DNA of 64,000 bases from Methanoregulaceae archaeon UBA467 (GCA_002503825.1 DASP01000014.1:186001-250000), one strand, 5' to 3'. Numbered from the stretch's first letter, positions 1-9,053 are shown. Notes: a model not told the origin generated them from the sequence alone. Numbers and translations: made by a program.

Positions 1-740
1 AATTCGGGAGACTATCAGAAGATGAATTAAACAAGATAATAATCCCTGTCGGGATAATCACCCCTGAAACAGTTGCCAGAATCTGCCGTGCACAAAGCCT
101 GCAGGATGCAATACTCCTTTTGCATGAGACGCCCTACGGGAGTATTCTCTCTGAGTCCCTTGAAAGTTACAGCCACAGCCAGAGTATTTTCGAAATGGAA
201 TGGGCCCTGGATTTATCAGTCTTCCGCCGGATTTCGGAGTCAAAAATTAAAGTTGATTCCTCGCTCGTAGGCCCGGTATCTGAATTTATTGGCTTATATT
301 CTGATATTATGAACATTAAAACCCTCATAAGAGCAAAAAGGGAGCATTGGAGCCCTGAAATAATTTCAAGGTTTTTTGTACCCGGTGGGGCACACTATAA
401 AGAATGGCGTCTGGTGCAGTTATATGAAAATCCACAGATCCAGGATATCGTAAACCAGCTCACAGGGAGCGATTATTATCGCGTTCTTGAACCCCAGATT
501 CCCTCCTACGAGGGATCAGGGAGTCTTCATTCTTTTGAAACAGCCCTGGACACGATGATGCTCGAAAAAATCAGTTCCATTTCTTCAGTCTATCATCTTA
601 CCGGGGGTCCTCTGATCAAGTTTATCATGGGAAAGTTTATTGAAACAAAAAATATCAGGGCAGTCATTTATGGAATTTCCCGGGGCATTTCTCCGGAAAA
701 AATAAAAGAGTATGTTGTATGTGCAGGGGGGCCCACATGA
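1..740 (+). CDS. atpC: A-type ATP synthase subunit C, 5'-truncated by window edge (first operon)
   Basis: The frame is open from base 3 and ends in TGA at 738-740, so the gene begins left of the window; about 245 residues are visible. Subunit C (d-type) forms the central stalk socket linking the F/D rotor axle to the membrane K ring. Support is the repeated helical pattern with the NIKTLIRAKRE-type motif near residue 100 and the NIRAVIYGISRGISPE motif near the end, both matching the intact copy at 9751-10800, plus its position directly before atpF. The stop overlaps the next start (ATGA). Upstream H, I, K and E genes of this operon, if present, lie outside the window. Confidence 0.93.
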   Translation, partial: FGRLSEDELNKIIIPVGIITPETVARICRAQSLQDAILLLHETPYGSILSESLESYSHSQSIFEMEWALDLSVFRRISESKIKVDSSLVGPVSEFIGLYSDIMNIKTLIRAKREHWSPEIISRFFVPGGAHYKEWRLVQLYENPQIQDIVNQLTGSDYYRVLEPQIPSYEGSGSLHSFETALDTMMLEKISSISSVYHLTGGPLIKFIMGKFIETKNIRAVIYGISRGISPEKIKEYVVCAGGPT

Positions 741-1069
741 AAATCGCAGTAGTCGGTGACCATGAGACGACCCTCGGGTTTTCACTGGCAGGTGTGAAAT
801 TGAGCATGCCTGTTCAAAATGCCGAAGAGACTATCAAAGCAGTGGATTATTTCCTCAGTTATTCCGGTGTCGGGATTATCCTGCTGCAGGACAGCATGGC
901 ACGACAAGTCAGAGCATATCTTGCCGATAAAATGCTTAAAAAAAATGTGTACCCCATTATTCTTGAGATAGAAGGCATAACGGGCCCTGATAAATCGGCT
1001 GACGCGTCAAAGACGGATAAAACCCATACGGACACAGACCCGGGCACGCGGAGGAGTGCTTATGGATGA
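737..1069 (+). CDS. atpF: A-type ATP synthase subunit F (first operon)
   Basis: A 110-residue protein starting MKIAVVGDHET, the usual subunit F beginning, with the GVGIILLQDSMA segment of the family's alpha/beta fold. Subunit F sits with D in the rotor axle. The ATG at 737 overlaps the atpC stop as ATGA; an upstream in-frame GTG at 719 is less likely because subunit F proteins begin at this motif. The C-terminal tail (about 15 residues rich in Asp, Lys and Thr) is longer and more polar than in the second copy at 10793. The 3' end overlaps atpA by 8 bases, so translation is probably coupled. Confidence 0.93.
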   Translation: MKIAVVGDHETTLGFSLAGVKLSMPVQNAEETIKAVDYFLSYSGVGIILLQDSMARQVRAYLADKMLKKNVYPIILEIEGITGPDKSADASKTDKTHTDTDPGTRRSAYG

Positions 1070-2822
1070 AAGAGGATGTATTATCAGGATAACAGGGCCG
1101 GTAGTCCAGGCAGAAAATATGCTTGGTTCACGGATGTTTGAAATTGTAAAAGTGGGCCATGAAGGGCTGATCGGGGAAATAATTTCACTTGAAAAAGATA
1201 TTGCCACGATTCAGGTATACGAAGAGACTTCCGGGCTTTGCCCTGGAGAGTCTGTACAAAGAACAGGCATATCACTTTCTGTTGAACTTGGCCCGGGACT
1301 CCTTGGAAATATTTATGATGGCATCCAGCGTCCTCTTAAGGAAATTAACCTCCAGACCGGTGATTTTATCAGTCGTGGAGTATCAATCCCTGCTTTAAAT
1401 CGAGAGAAGTTATGGGAATTTTTTCCGGTGGAAAAGACCGGAATGAAGGTAGAAACCGGGGATGTTCTCGGAACAGTAAATGAAAGTCCTGGAATTATCC
1501 ATTATATTCTTGTGCCACCGGGTGTGAACGGAACCCTCACATGGATTACAGATCCGGGAAACTATACTGTCGAGGATCATATTGCGACAATCGTAACTCC
1601 GGGAGGCGAGCGTCCAGTCTCAATGCGTCAGAACTGGCCGGTCCGTATTCCACGAACTTTTAAAGAAAAACTTGAGCCGGTCGAACCCCTTATTACCGGG
1701 CAACGGATAATCGACATGCTTTTTCCCATCACGAAAGGGGGGACGGCAGCAATTCCGGGGCCATTCGGTTCGGGAAAGACGGTAGTTCAGCACCAGCTTG
1801 CAAAGTGGGTAAATGCTGATATTATCGTCTTTGTAGGTTGTGGCGAACGAGGAAATGAAATGGCCGATGTTCTGCATGAATTTCCTAATCTTGAAGATCC
1901 ACGCACCGGTGAACCCCTCATGAACAGGATGGTGCTTATCGCCAATACCAGCAATATGCCGGTTGCAGCCCGTGAAGCTTCAGTGTACACAGGGATGACA
2001 ATTGCTGAATATTATCGGGATATGGGATATGACGTGGCGCTGATGGCTGACTCTACTTCCCGCTGGGCCGAGGCCATGCGGGAAATATCAGGGAGACTTG
2101 AGGAGATGCCGGGCGAAGAAGGATACCCGGCATATCTCGGATCACGTCTTGCTGATTTTTATGAACGGGCAGGTCGGGTACGTATTTCCGGCAAAACTGA
2201 AAAAATTGGTTCTATCTCCGTTATTGGCGCAGTTTCCCCGCCAGGTGGTGATTTCAGCGAGCCTGTTACGCAGAATACCCTTCGTATTGTAAAGGTATTC
2301 TGGTCGCTTGATGCAGATCTCGCATATAAACGACATTTTCCCGCAATAAACTGGCTTATGTCGTATTCTTTGTATTTAGGACCGGCAGGGGCGTGGTGGG
2401 ACCGTCATGTCGGTCCGGAATGGGGTTCCAGGATGAAGCGGATTATGGCAATTCTTCAAAAGGAGAGTGAGCTGGAGGAGATCGTCAAGCTGGTCGGCCC
2501 CGATGTCCTGCCTGAACCGGATAAACTGATACTTGTAAACGCCGAAGTTATCAGGGAAAGCCTTCTGATGCAGTATGCATTCCATCCTTTTGATACATAT
2601 TCAAACCCGGAAAAACAATACCGGATGGTTAATATGATTTTCAGGTATTTTGACCTGGCAACCCGTGCTGTGAAACAGGGTATACCGGTCGAGAGAATTC
2701 GCACGATGCCTCTGTTAAGTTACCTGGCCCGAATGGGGAGAACTCCTGCTGAACAGGACGAACAAATGTTTTTTGATATCGAAAGAGCGATGGACGAACA
2801 GTTCGCCGCACTGGGGGTGTAA
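1062..2822 (+). CDS. atpA: A-type ATP synthase catalytic subunit A (first operon)
   Basis: A 586-residue catalytic subunit that makes or hydrolyses ATP in the A1 head. It has a canonical P-loop GPFGSGKT at residues 233-240, the GERGNEM motif with the catalytic Glu, and the ADSTSRWAEAMREISGR segment. The ATG at 1062 follows a GAGGAG ribosome-binding site at 1051-1056; a GTG at 1056 in the same frame would sit inside that site, so 1062 is preferred. Length and domain order match archaeal AtpA, including the non-homologous region between residues about 115 and 190. This copy keeps the family-standard P-loop, unlike the second copy at 11116. Confidence 0.97.
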   Translation: MDERGCIIRITGPVVQAENMLGSRMFEIVKVGHEGLIGEIISLEKDIATIQVYEETSGLCPGESVQRTGISLSVELGPGLLGNIYDGIQRPLKEINLQTGDFISRGVSIPALNREKLWEFFPVEKTGMKVETGDVLGTVNESPGIIHYILVPPGVNGTLTWITDPGNYTVEDHIATIVTPGGERPVSMRQNWPVRIPRTFKEKLEPVEPLITGQRIIDMLFPITKGGTAAIPGPFGSGKTVVQHQLAKWVNADIIVFVGCGERGNEMADVLHEFPNLEDPRTGEPLMNRMVLIANTSNMPVAAREASVYTGMTIAEYYRDMGYDVALMADSTSRWAEAMREISGRLEEMPGEEGYPAYLGSRLADFYERAGRVRISGKTEKIGSISVIGAVSPPGGDFSEPVTQNTLRIVKVFWSLDADLAYKRHFPAINWLMSYSLYLGPAGAWWDRHVGPEWGSRMKRIMAILQKESELEEIVKLVGPDVLPEPDKLILVNAEVIRESLLMQYAFHPFDTYSNPEKQYRMVNMIFRYFDLATRAVKQGIPVERIRTMPLLSYLARMGRTPAEQDEQMFFDIERAMDEQFAALGV

Positions 2823-2825
2823 CAA

Positions 2826-4226
2826 TTGTCACCACAATCCCGTGAATATACAAAGGTAAACAAAGTATTCGGTCCCCTCATTGTTGTCGACGGCGTGGAG
2901 AATGTTGCATATGGGGAAGTAGTTGAAATTTCACTTCCTTTTGGGGAGAACAGGCTGGGCCAGGTACTGGAGACCCAGACCTCAAAAGCCGTCGTCCAGG
3001 TATTCGGGGGAACACGGGACCTTGATACAAAAATAACCTCGGTCCGGTTCACCGGAGAGATATTAAAAATCGCCTTATCAGCAGATATCCTTGGAAGAAT
3101 TTTTGACGGGCTCGGAAATCCCGTTGACGGCGGGGGTATGATAATCCCTGAAAAATCTCCCGACATTTATGGTTTCTCCATTAATCCTTATGCACGGGAA
3201 TACCCGCGGGATTCGATAGAAACGGGCATTTCTGCCATCGATGGTATGAATACACTTATAAGGGGGCAAAAACTCCCGATATTCAGTGCCGCAGGGCTTC
3301 CCCATAACATTCTGGCCGCACAGATTACCCGCCAGGCAAAGGTCCTGGATCAGGGAGAGGATTTTGCGGTGATATTTGCAGCCATGGGGATCACCCATGA
3401 AGAAGCATCATTTTTTATCCATGACTTCCAGAATACCGGTGCATTGGAAAGGGCGGTAATCTACCTTAATCTCGCTGATGATCCTGCAATAGAGCGAATC
3501 ATTACTCCAAGACTTGCTCTTACAGCCGCAGAATTTCTCGCTTTTGAAAAAAATATGCACGTTCTGGTCATACTGACAGATATGACAAATTATTGTGAAG
3601 CATTACGCGAAATTGCTGCAGCCCGTGAAGAAGTACCCGGAAGGAGAGGGTACCCGGGATATATGTACACCGATCTCGCATCGATTTATGAAAGAGCAGG
3701 GAGAATTAAAGGCAAAGAAGGATCCGTCACCCAGATTCCGATACTCACCATGCCGGATGATGACATTACTCACCCGGTACCTGACCTGACCGGCTATATC
3801 ACGGAAGGCCAGATTGTCCTAACAAGAGATTTCCATCGAAAAGGAATTTACCCCCCCATCGATGTCCTCCCGTCCCTTTCCAGGCTGATGAAAGGAGGTA
3901 TCGGGACGGGAAGGACGAGAGAGGATCATGCAGATGTCAATAATCAGCTTTATGCGTCTTATGCGCAGGGAATCAAGGTGAAAAATCTTGTTGCGGTCGT
4001 CGGGGAAGAATCTCTGACTGATACAGACAGGAATTACCTGGAATTTGCCGATCGCTTTGAACATGAATTTGTAAGACAAAAGACTGATGAAGACCGATCT
4101 TTTGAGCAGACACTTGATCTTGCATGGAACCTGCTGTCAATATTTCCTGAATCGGAATTGAAACGTATCGACAGGGAATATATTCAGAAATATCATCCGG
4201 TTCACCGCGGCGGGCACCATGAATAA
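2826..4226 (+). CDS. atpB: A-type ATP synthase regulatory subunit B (first operon)
   Basis: A 466-residue non-catalytic nucleotide-binding subunit that alternates with A in the head. It has the family segments LPIFSAAGLPHN, the TDMTNYCEALREIAAAREEVPGRRGYPGY region and ITEGQIVLTRD, and lacks a classical P-loop as expected for B. The start is a TTG at 2826, 3 bases after the atpA stop, with a GGGGTG site at 2814-2819; the residues after it (SPQSREYTKVNKVFGPL) align with the second copy. The end overlaps atpD by 8 bases. Confidence 0.96.
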   Translation: MSPQSREYTKVNKVFGPLIVVDGVENVAYGEVVEISLPFGENRLGQVLETQTSKAVVQVFGGTRDLDTKITSVRFTGEILKIALSADILGRIFDGLGNPVDGGGMIIPEKSPDIYGFSINPYAREYPRDSIETGISAIDGMNTLIRGQKLPIFSAAGLPHNILAAQITRQAKVLDQGEDFAVIFAAMGITHEEASFFIHDFQNTGALERAVIYLNLADDPAIERIITPRLALTAAEFLAFEKNMHVLVILTDMTNYCEALREIAAAREEVPGRRGYPGYMYTDLASIYERAGRIKGKEGSVTQIPILTMPDDDITHPVPDLTGYITEGQIVLTRDFHRKGIYPPIDVLPSLSRLMKGGIGTGRTREDHADVNNQLYASYAQGIKVKNLVAVVGEESLTDTDRNYLEFADRFEHEFVRQKTDEDRSFEQTLDLAWNLLSIFPESELKRIDREYIQKYHPVHRGGHHE

Positions 4227-4875
4227 AATTGCGATCAGTGGTGTACGACCTACAAGAATTGAACTCCTTAAATTAAAAAAACGTCAGGTTCTCGCCAGGA
4301 AAGGACATGATCTCCTTGAAGAAAAACTGGATGCCATGGTAATTGAGTGCTCTCATTATATTGATCAATATCATCATCAGAAAGAAAAAATTCATAACGA
4401 GATCAGAACAGCCTTCTCCAGACTTATCGAAACAGAAATGACAACCGGCCGGGACGGACTTCGGGAAATGGCAGCTGCAGTCAGAGAAATTGAAGACATC
4501 CCAATGGATACCCGCGTGATAATCGGAGTGAAAGTTCCTTCAATCACCATTCCCGAAACATTGCATGTCACGGGAAAGGGTCGGGGGTACAGTTATATGG
4601 GCACTTCTGCATTAGTGGACGAGACTGCCGACGGATTTGAACGGGTCATTCAGATTGCATTGTCCCTTGCAGAACTGGGAGATACTGTCCGAAGGCTTGA
4701 ACAGGAGATAATCCGGACCAGGAGAAGGGTGAACGCCCTTGAAAATATTCTCATTCCACGACTTGCAGCAACTGAAAAATATATCGAGATGCATCTTGAG
4801 GAGAGAGAACGAGAGGATATGTTCAGGCGAAAAAGGACCAAACAGGTGATGAGGGAAAAAGCAGGTTCCGTATAA
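4219..4875 (+). CDS. atpD: A-type ATP synthase subunit D (first operon)
   Basis: A 218-residue, largely alpha-helical rotor axle subunit. The N-terminal motif GVRPTRIELLKLKKR and the C-terminal TRRRVNALENILIPRL motif, followed by EEREREDMFRRKR, are diagnostic of subunit D, which forms a long antiparallel coiled coil inside the A3B3 head. The start lies within the atpB 3' end. It is the last recognised structural subunit in this operon; only a very small membrane protein follows. Confidence 0.96.
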   Translation: MNKIAISGVRPTRIELLKLKKRQVLARKGHDLLEEKLDAMVIECSHYIDQYHHQKEKIHNEIRTAFSRLIETEMTTGRDGLREMAAAVREIEDIPMDTRVIIGVKVPSITIPETLHVTGKGRGYSYMGTSALVDETADGFERVIQIALSLAELGDTVRRLEQEIIRTRRRVNALENILIPRLAATEKYIEMHLEEREREDMFRRKRTKQVMREKAGSV

Positions 4876-4906
4876 AACATGACTCTTTACAAGGTTGTGC
4901 TGGCCG

Positions 4907-5059
4907 ATGAAAGATGAATGGCTTGAAAATCTCCTCAAAAATCCGGAAAACCGGTCAAAACTGTCTTTATTTATGATAATTATACAGATAGTCCTCGGAG
5001 CATGGATACTGATCGGAATACTCCTCTTTTTCATAATATTCCTGAAAAAAACACTATAA
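4907..5059 (+). CDS. Small one-helix membrane protein at the end of the first ATP synthase operon
   Basis: A 50-residue ORF starting MKDEWLENLLKNPENR, then one long hydrophobic stretch (about residues 19-45) and the basic end LKKTL. It starts 31 bases after atpD on the same strand, with a modest AAGGTTG site upstream. Its place after atpD and its size recall the small hydrophobic AhaG product that ends the Methanosarcina ATP synthase operon, but I cannot show homology. The second operon here has no such membrane protein. Its stop overlaps the convergent UspA gene by 6 bases. Function unknown. Confidence 0.6.
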   Translation: MKDEWLENLLKNPENRSKLSLFMIIIQIVLGAWILIGILLFFIIFLKKTL

Positions 5060-5962
5060 TTTTCTTTCTGAAATCTCATCCTGACCGGGGATATTTCCAG
5101 TCGTGTGGAGGATAATGACAGGTCTTTTTGTGGTTCGCGCCACTTCAAAGCTGGTTGTACCAAGGACATGCTCCCCAACCCAGCCTTTGCCATATGAACT
5201 CATGCAGATAAGGGAAACATCTTCGGTTTCTGCCACTTCATTTATCACTGCTGTGGGATTGCCTTCAGACACGATTGAATATGCTGAAAAACCACGAGCT
5301 TTCAGCATTGCGCATTTTTTCTCAAGCATAACCCGTGCGTTCTCAATGGCGAAAACGATTTCATCTTCTGTTTCAGCTGATGAAACGGCATGAAGAAGTA
5401 TGATATGATCTGGTCCTGTACCTGCAAGTATCCGGAGTGCGTTGTCGGAATGAACAGAGAAATCAGTTGGGCATAAGACCTTTGAAAGGATCCGGGGACA
5501 GAATTTTTCAAATTTTTTCCCGGTCAGCTCTTCGATAACCCTGTATCGCATGATAAGAACATGTGTTGTTGCGTGTTTGATCACTTTCGATGATACGCTC
5601 CCAAGAAAGATACCCTTTATAAGTCCTTTTCCCCGTGCCCCCAACACGATGGTAGAAATATTTTCTTCCCGGGCAATTCTGAGAATTGCATCTGCAATAG
5701 ATCCGCTGGTTATCGTTTCAATCCGCGATACTATCCGGGCCCGGGGATGCTGCAGGGACTTTTTCTCTTCATCTATCTGTCGTCCTGCCTCTTCCCTGAC
5801 ATCATCCAGTACCCAGGCACCCCGTGCAATTTTTGTGGTACCCTCAACGACATGAAGCAGGTGAATCTCAACAGTCCCTGGAAGTCCTGCAATACAATCC
5901 AGAGTCCTCTTTGCGTATTCTGAAAAATCAGTAGGAAATAAAATCCTTTCGAACATTAACAT
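5054..5962 (-). CDS. Tandem-domain universal stress protein (UspA family)
   Basis: A 302-residue cytosolic protein with two UspA folds. Domain 1 begins FERILFPTDFSEYA and contains the nucleotide-binding loop GARGKGLIKGIFLGSVS; domain 2 begins SKVLCPTDFSVHSDNALR and contains SSYGKGWVGEHVLGTTS. Both loops fit the G-2X-G-9X-G(S/T) pattern of ATP-binding Usp proteins. The start could also be the ATG at 5956, giving MFERIL. It sits on the opposite strand between the two ATP synthase operons and converges on the first. The actual stress role cannot be inferred. Confidence 0.9.
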   Translation of the reverse strand: MLMFERILFPTDFSEYAKRTLDCIAGLPGTVEIHLLHVVEGTTKIARGAWVLDDVREEAGRQIDEEKKSLQHPRARIVSRIETITSGSIADAILRIAREENISTIVLGARGKGLIKGIFLGSVSSKVIKHATTHVLIMRYRVIEELTGKKFEKFCPRILSKVLCPTDFSVHSDNALRILAGTGPDHIILLHAVSSAETEDEIVFAIENARVMLEKKCAMLKARGFSAYSIVSEGNPTAVINEVAETEDVSLICMSSYGKGWVGEHVLGTTSFEVARTTKRPVIILHTTGNIPGQDEISERKL

Positions 5963-6186
5963 TCACAACCCGAAATACCCTTTCTCGTAGTTTAAGGGAT
6001 GATAGATCCTTGATCTGATATAATTGACCCCTGAATTTTAATCGTATGGTCATGGTTAATCATATTTATCATAGGCAGATATTCAGATAATAACCGGGAC
6101 CGTTTGAATACCATTTGCGCGGTTTATATGTAAAGATAAAAAAATTAAAATATTTTAAAAATTTTTAACCTTATTTTTGACATATA

Positions 6187-6222
6187 TTTATATATTAAAA
6201 AAACAATTGTTTACGCGACCTT
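6187..6222 (+). promoter_or_regulatory. Probable TATA promoter of the second ATP synthase operon
   Basis: An AT-rich block precedes the operon, with TTTATATATT at 6187-6196. Archaeal initiation about 25 bases downstream would fall near 6217-6222, leaving a short leader that carries a strong GGAGGT site at 6231-6236 before the ATG at 6245. No comparable promoter occurs between the following genes until atpK. Confidence 0.55.
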
Positions 6223-6244
6223 GAAATTATGGAGGTAAGTCCTG

Positions 6245-6418
6245 ATGCCAGTACTCAATCAAGATGCAATTGAGAAATTAAAAATTGCTGCATTGAGGCG
6301 GTGCCATGAAAGAATAATTAAGGCGTCAGAACGGGCTGCGGGAAGTGCGAAGGTAAATCAAGTCGCTCCGTCATGCGGGATTACTTCTCACCTGAAGCAT
6401 CGTTACGGGTTACTATAG
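6245..6418 (+). CDS. Unknown 57-residue protein leading the second ATP synthase operon
   Basis: A short ORF, starting MPVLNQDAIEKLKIAALRR and ending HLKHRYGLL, preceded by GGAGGT at an 8-base spacing, which is among the best ribosome-binding sites in this region. It stops 12 bases before atpH, whose own AGGAGGGG site overlaps this stop, so the two are surely cotranscribed. The protein is basic, mostly helical in appearance, has two cysteines and no membrane segment. I do not recognise it. It could be an assembly or regulatory factor specific to this second enzyme. Confidence 0.6.
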   Translation: MPVLNQDAIEKLKIAALRRCHERIIKASERAAGSAKVNQVAPSCGITSHLKHRYGLL

Positions 6419-6430
6419 GAGGGGAACATA

Positions 6431-6775
6431 ATGGAGGATGAACAGTCACTACTCGAGCAGGTCAGACAAAAAGAGGGTGAATTGAAAAAAAAATTTGAAA
6501 CCATTCACGATCTGAACGAGAAGAAAATTACAGAGGCAAAAAAGAAAGCAGCTGAAAATATTGCCAGAGCCGAACTTCAATCCGACGAAGAAACCAACGT
6601 TTTTTTTGCTGAAAAAAGGCTTGAGCTGCAAAAAGAGATGGATAGTTTAAAAGAACTGAATAATGCCAGAAAAACTGAAATAATTGCCCGGGGAGAGGAA
6701 AATCTGGAAAATGCAGTCTGCAGAATCGCGAACCTTGTATCAATGAAGGAAGAGTATGCTGCAGAAAATGATTGA
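6431..6775 (+). CDS. atpH: A-type ATP synthase subunit H (peripheral stalk)
   Basis: A 114-residue, highly charged helical protein with a continuous coiled-coil pattern (for example KKKFETIHDLNEKKITEAKK). Subunit H pairs with E to form the peripheral stalks that hold the A1 head against the membrane stator. Length and position immediately before subunit I fit the archaeal family; sequence conservation in this family is low, so context carries weight. Start ATG at 6431 follows AGGAGGGG. The end overlaps atpI by 20 bases. Confidence 0.85.
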   Translation: MEDEQSLLEQVRQKEGELKKKFETIHDLNEKKITEAKKKAAENIARAELQSDEETNVFFAEKRLELQKEMDSLKELNNARKTEIIARGEENLENAVCRIANLVSMKEEYAAEND

Positions 6776-8711
6776 TGTCCTGGTAGTAGGCCCGAAAAAG
6801 GACTATGAAAAAATCGTGGATGTCCTCTATCAGCTTGGGACAATTCATCTCCAGGATGTATCCGACAATTTTGAAAGTGATGATCTTACTTTTAAAAAAA
6901 TGGACCTCATAAAATCTGAAGAAATTTTGCAATTATTAGTAAAAATTAATGGCATATATCAGATCATTCCAACAATATCAGAGAATGGTGCCGGTCATGA
7001 CCAGATTTATGAGAAATACCGATGGCTGACAACAGTAGAAATTATGAACCGGGCTCAAACTATAATCGGGGAACTGGAAAATAAAACCCGCGATCTGGCC
7101 AATAAGAAGAGTGATGATAAACTGAACATCATCGCTCTGGACCGTTATAAACAGATTATGGAAAAAATCTTCTCGCTTGAACAGCAGATACCCACCCTGG
7201 AAGGTTTTGAAGTCACGGTCCTTCTCATACAGAAGGAGTACAGGGAGATACTTAATCAGATACGCCCTGAAATGAAAAAGATCACTAAAAACCAGTTTGA
7301 ATTTATTTCAGCAGATATTGACGAAAATACAATAGCGGCAATAACCGTTTTTAATAAAAAATATTCAGCACAGGTACATTCACTCATTTTTACCAAAAAT
7401 GTAAATGAAGTAAGAATTCCTGAAGAATATTCAAATTTGCCTTTTAATGATGCAATTATCCAGATCGATAATGAAAAGAAGCGTATTAATGATGAAATTG
7501 CGGCTATTGACGAAGAACTGTATCAGATCTCTTCTTCCTGGTGGCAGGAACTATCCGTTCTTCAACGTATCATCCGTGACCGTGAAGAAGAAATAAATGC
7601 GTTCGCCAAATTCGGACAGTCTGACCATACCATCATGGTCCAGGGATGGATACCTAAAAAATATTTGAAAAAGACGAAAAAAGAGCTTTTTTCGGTTTTC
7701 CAAAACCGGGTCGTACTTACCGAAATGCCAGTGTCACCGGAAAAAACTGAAAATGCACCTGTTTTTTATGATAATCCGCGATGGGTAAAACCATTCGAAT
7801 TCTTTATGAAATTAGTGAGCCCCCCAAAATATCTTGAGGTTGATCCAAGCCCTGTAATTGCAATTTTTTTCCCGATATTCTTCGGGATAATAGTGGGGGA
7901 TATCGGATACGGCCTCTGTATACTCGGGTTTGCACTTGTAATGAAGTGGAAGTTCAAAGAACTGGATTGGTTACAGCAACTGATGAATATCATGATTATT
8001 TCGGCAATTCCTACGATATTTTTCGGATATTTATATGGCGAATTTTTTGGTGATTTCGGTGAGATGATGGGGTGGCTGCACCCGGTCCATTTCCTCGGCA
8101 TCACCTGGAACCGGCTTGAGGCGATGATCCCGATGCTTATACTTGCCATAACCCTCGGAGTATTCCACATTTTTGTCGGACTTGGAATTGGAGTTTTCAA
8201 TGCCTATACCAGACGAAGTAAAAAACATTTATGCGAAAAATGCGGGATGATCGGAGTCCTCATCGGGATTATTTTACTGCTTGGAATTATTGCCGGGTTT
8301 GCCCCGGGTATCGTTCTGATACCTGCAATAATTATCGTTGCAGTCACAATACCACTGATATTTATTGGCGGGGGAACACTCGGGGTTATTGAAATCATGA
8401 GTACTCTCGGGAACATCCTCTCCTATGCGAGGATCATGGCAATCGGAATGGCATCTGTTATCCTCGCCATGGTAGCAAACAGGCTTGGCGGCGCAATGGA
8501 GGTCGTCGCCCTGGGCATAGTCATTGCAGTCCTGCTTCATACGTTAAACATTATCCTTGCTATGTTCAGCCCCTCGCTCCACACGGTCCGCCTGCACATC
8601 GTCGAATTCTATTCAAAATTTTATGAAGGAGGAGGCGAGTTATACCATCCTTTTGGTAAAGAAGGCACTATTCCAAAAACCGTTATTCACAATAATATTT
8701 CAAAACATTAA
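6756..8711 (+). CDS. atpI: A-type ATP synthase membrane subunit I (a subunit)
   Basis: A 651-residue stator subunit. The N-terminal half (to about residue 350) is soluble and partly coiled-coil and contacts the peripheral stalks; the C-terminal half has about seven to eight membrane helices starting near FPIFFGIIVGDIGYG. The motif GNILSYARIMAIGMA contains the essential arginine that lies against the ion-binding glutamate of the K ring. Length matches archaeal subunit I. Translation is coupled to atpH by overlap. A 123-base AT-rich gap follows before atpK. Confidence 0.95.
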   Translation: MLQKMIDVLVVGPKKDYEKIVDVLYQLGTIHLQDVSDNFESDDLTFKKMDLIKSEEILQLLVKINGIYQIIPTISENGAGHDQIYEKYRWLTTVEIMNRAQTIIGELENKTRDLANKKSDDKLNIIALDRYKQIMEKIFSLEQQIPTLEGFEVTVLLIQKEYREILNQIRPEMKKITKNQFEFISADIDENTIAAITVFNKKYSAQVHSLIFTKNVNEVRIPEEYSNLPFNDAIIQIDNEKKRINDEIAAIDEELYQISSSWWQELSVLQRIIRDREEEINAFAKFGQSDHTIMVQGWIPKKYLKKTKKELFSVFQNRVVLTEMPVSPEKTENAPVFYDNPRWVKPFEFFMKLVSPPKYLEVDPSPVIAIFFPIFFGIIVGDIGYGLCILGFALVMKWKFKELDWLQQLMNIMIISAIPTIFFGYLYGEFFGDFGEMMGWLHPVHFLGITWNRLEAMIPMLILAITLGVFHIFVGLGIGVFNAYTRRSKKHLCEKCGMIGVLIGIILLLGIIAGFAPGIVLIPAIIIVAVTIPLIFIGGGTLGVIEIMSTLGNILSYARIMAIGMASVILAMVANRLGGAMEVVALGIVIAVLLHTLNIILAMFSPSLHTVRLHIVEFYSKFYEGGGELYHPFGKEGTIPKTVIHNNISKH

Positions 8712-8784
8712 CTGCATTAAATATGTATATTAATATATTTTTAATTAAATAATAATAATAAATAAAGTTCAACCTTATTTCTAT

Positions 8785-8820
8785 CATATTTAAATAATAT
8801 AAGGATTATGATACGTACTT
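8785..8820 (+). promoter_or_regulatory. Probable internal promoter for atpK
   Basis: The atpI-atpK gap is very AT-rich and contains CATATTTAAATAATAT at 8785-8800, a good archaeal TATA box. Initiation about 25 bases downstream (near 8817) would give a leader of about 18 bases with a GGAGAG site before ATG 8835. A separate promoter would let the cell make more ring subunit than the other subunits, which the complex's stoichiometry requires. It also argues against the in-frame ATG at 8808. Confidence 0.45.
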
Positions 8821-8834
8821 ATTGGAGAGACATC

Positions 8835-9053
8835 ATGGAAGGATGGGAAGTACCAATAGGAGCGGCAATAGCATTTGCAGCAGGGGCAATAGGAACCGCA
8901 TGGGCACAATCACGTATTGGTGCCGCAGGTGCAGGAACTATAGCAGAAAAACCTGAGACTTCAGGATCAATCATTGTTCTTGAGGCAATTCCTGAGACCC
9001 TTGTCATTCTCGGTTTTGTTGTGGCATCGATGATCATATTGATGGTGAAATGA
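8835..9053 (+). CDS. atpK: A-type ATP synthase ring subunit K (c subunit)
   Basis: A 72-residue hairpin of two membrane helices forming the rotating ring. Helix 1 spans VPIGAAIAFAAGAIGTAWAQ; the polar loop is IAEKPETSG; helix 2 contains the ion-binding carboxylate in LEAIPETLVILGFV. The E-T pair in helix 2 and a Gln in helix 1 are compatible with Na+ ligation, but the Tyr found in many Na+ rings is replaced by Leu, so ion specificity is open. Start ATG 8835 follows GGAGAG; an ATG at 8808 is in frame but lies too close to the TATA box. Confidence 0.93.
   Translation: MEGWEVPIGAAIAFAAGAIGTAWAQSRIGAAGAGTIAEKPETSGSIIVLEAIPETLVILGFVVASMIILMVK

Noticed and set aside
4879..4917. 12-codon ORF between atpD and the small membrane protein
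   Set aside because: Too short to support, and no independent signals.
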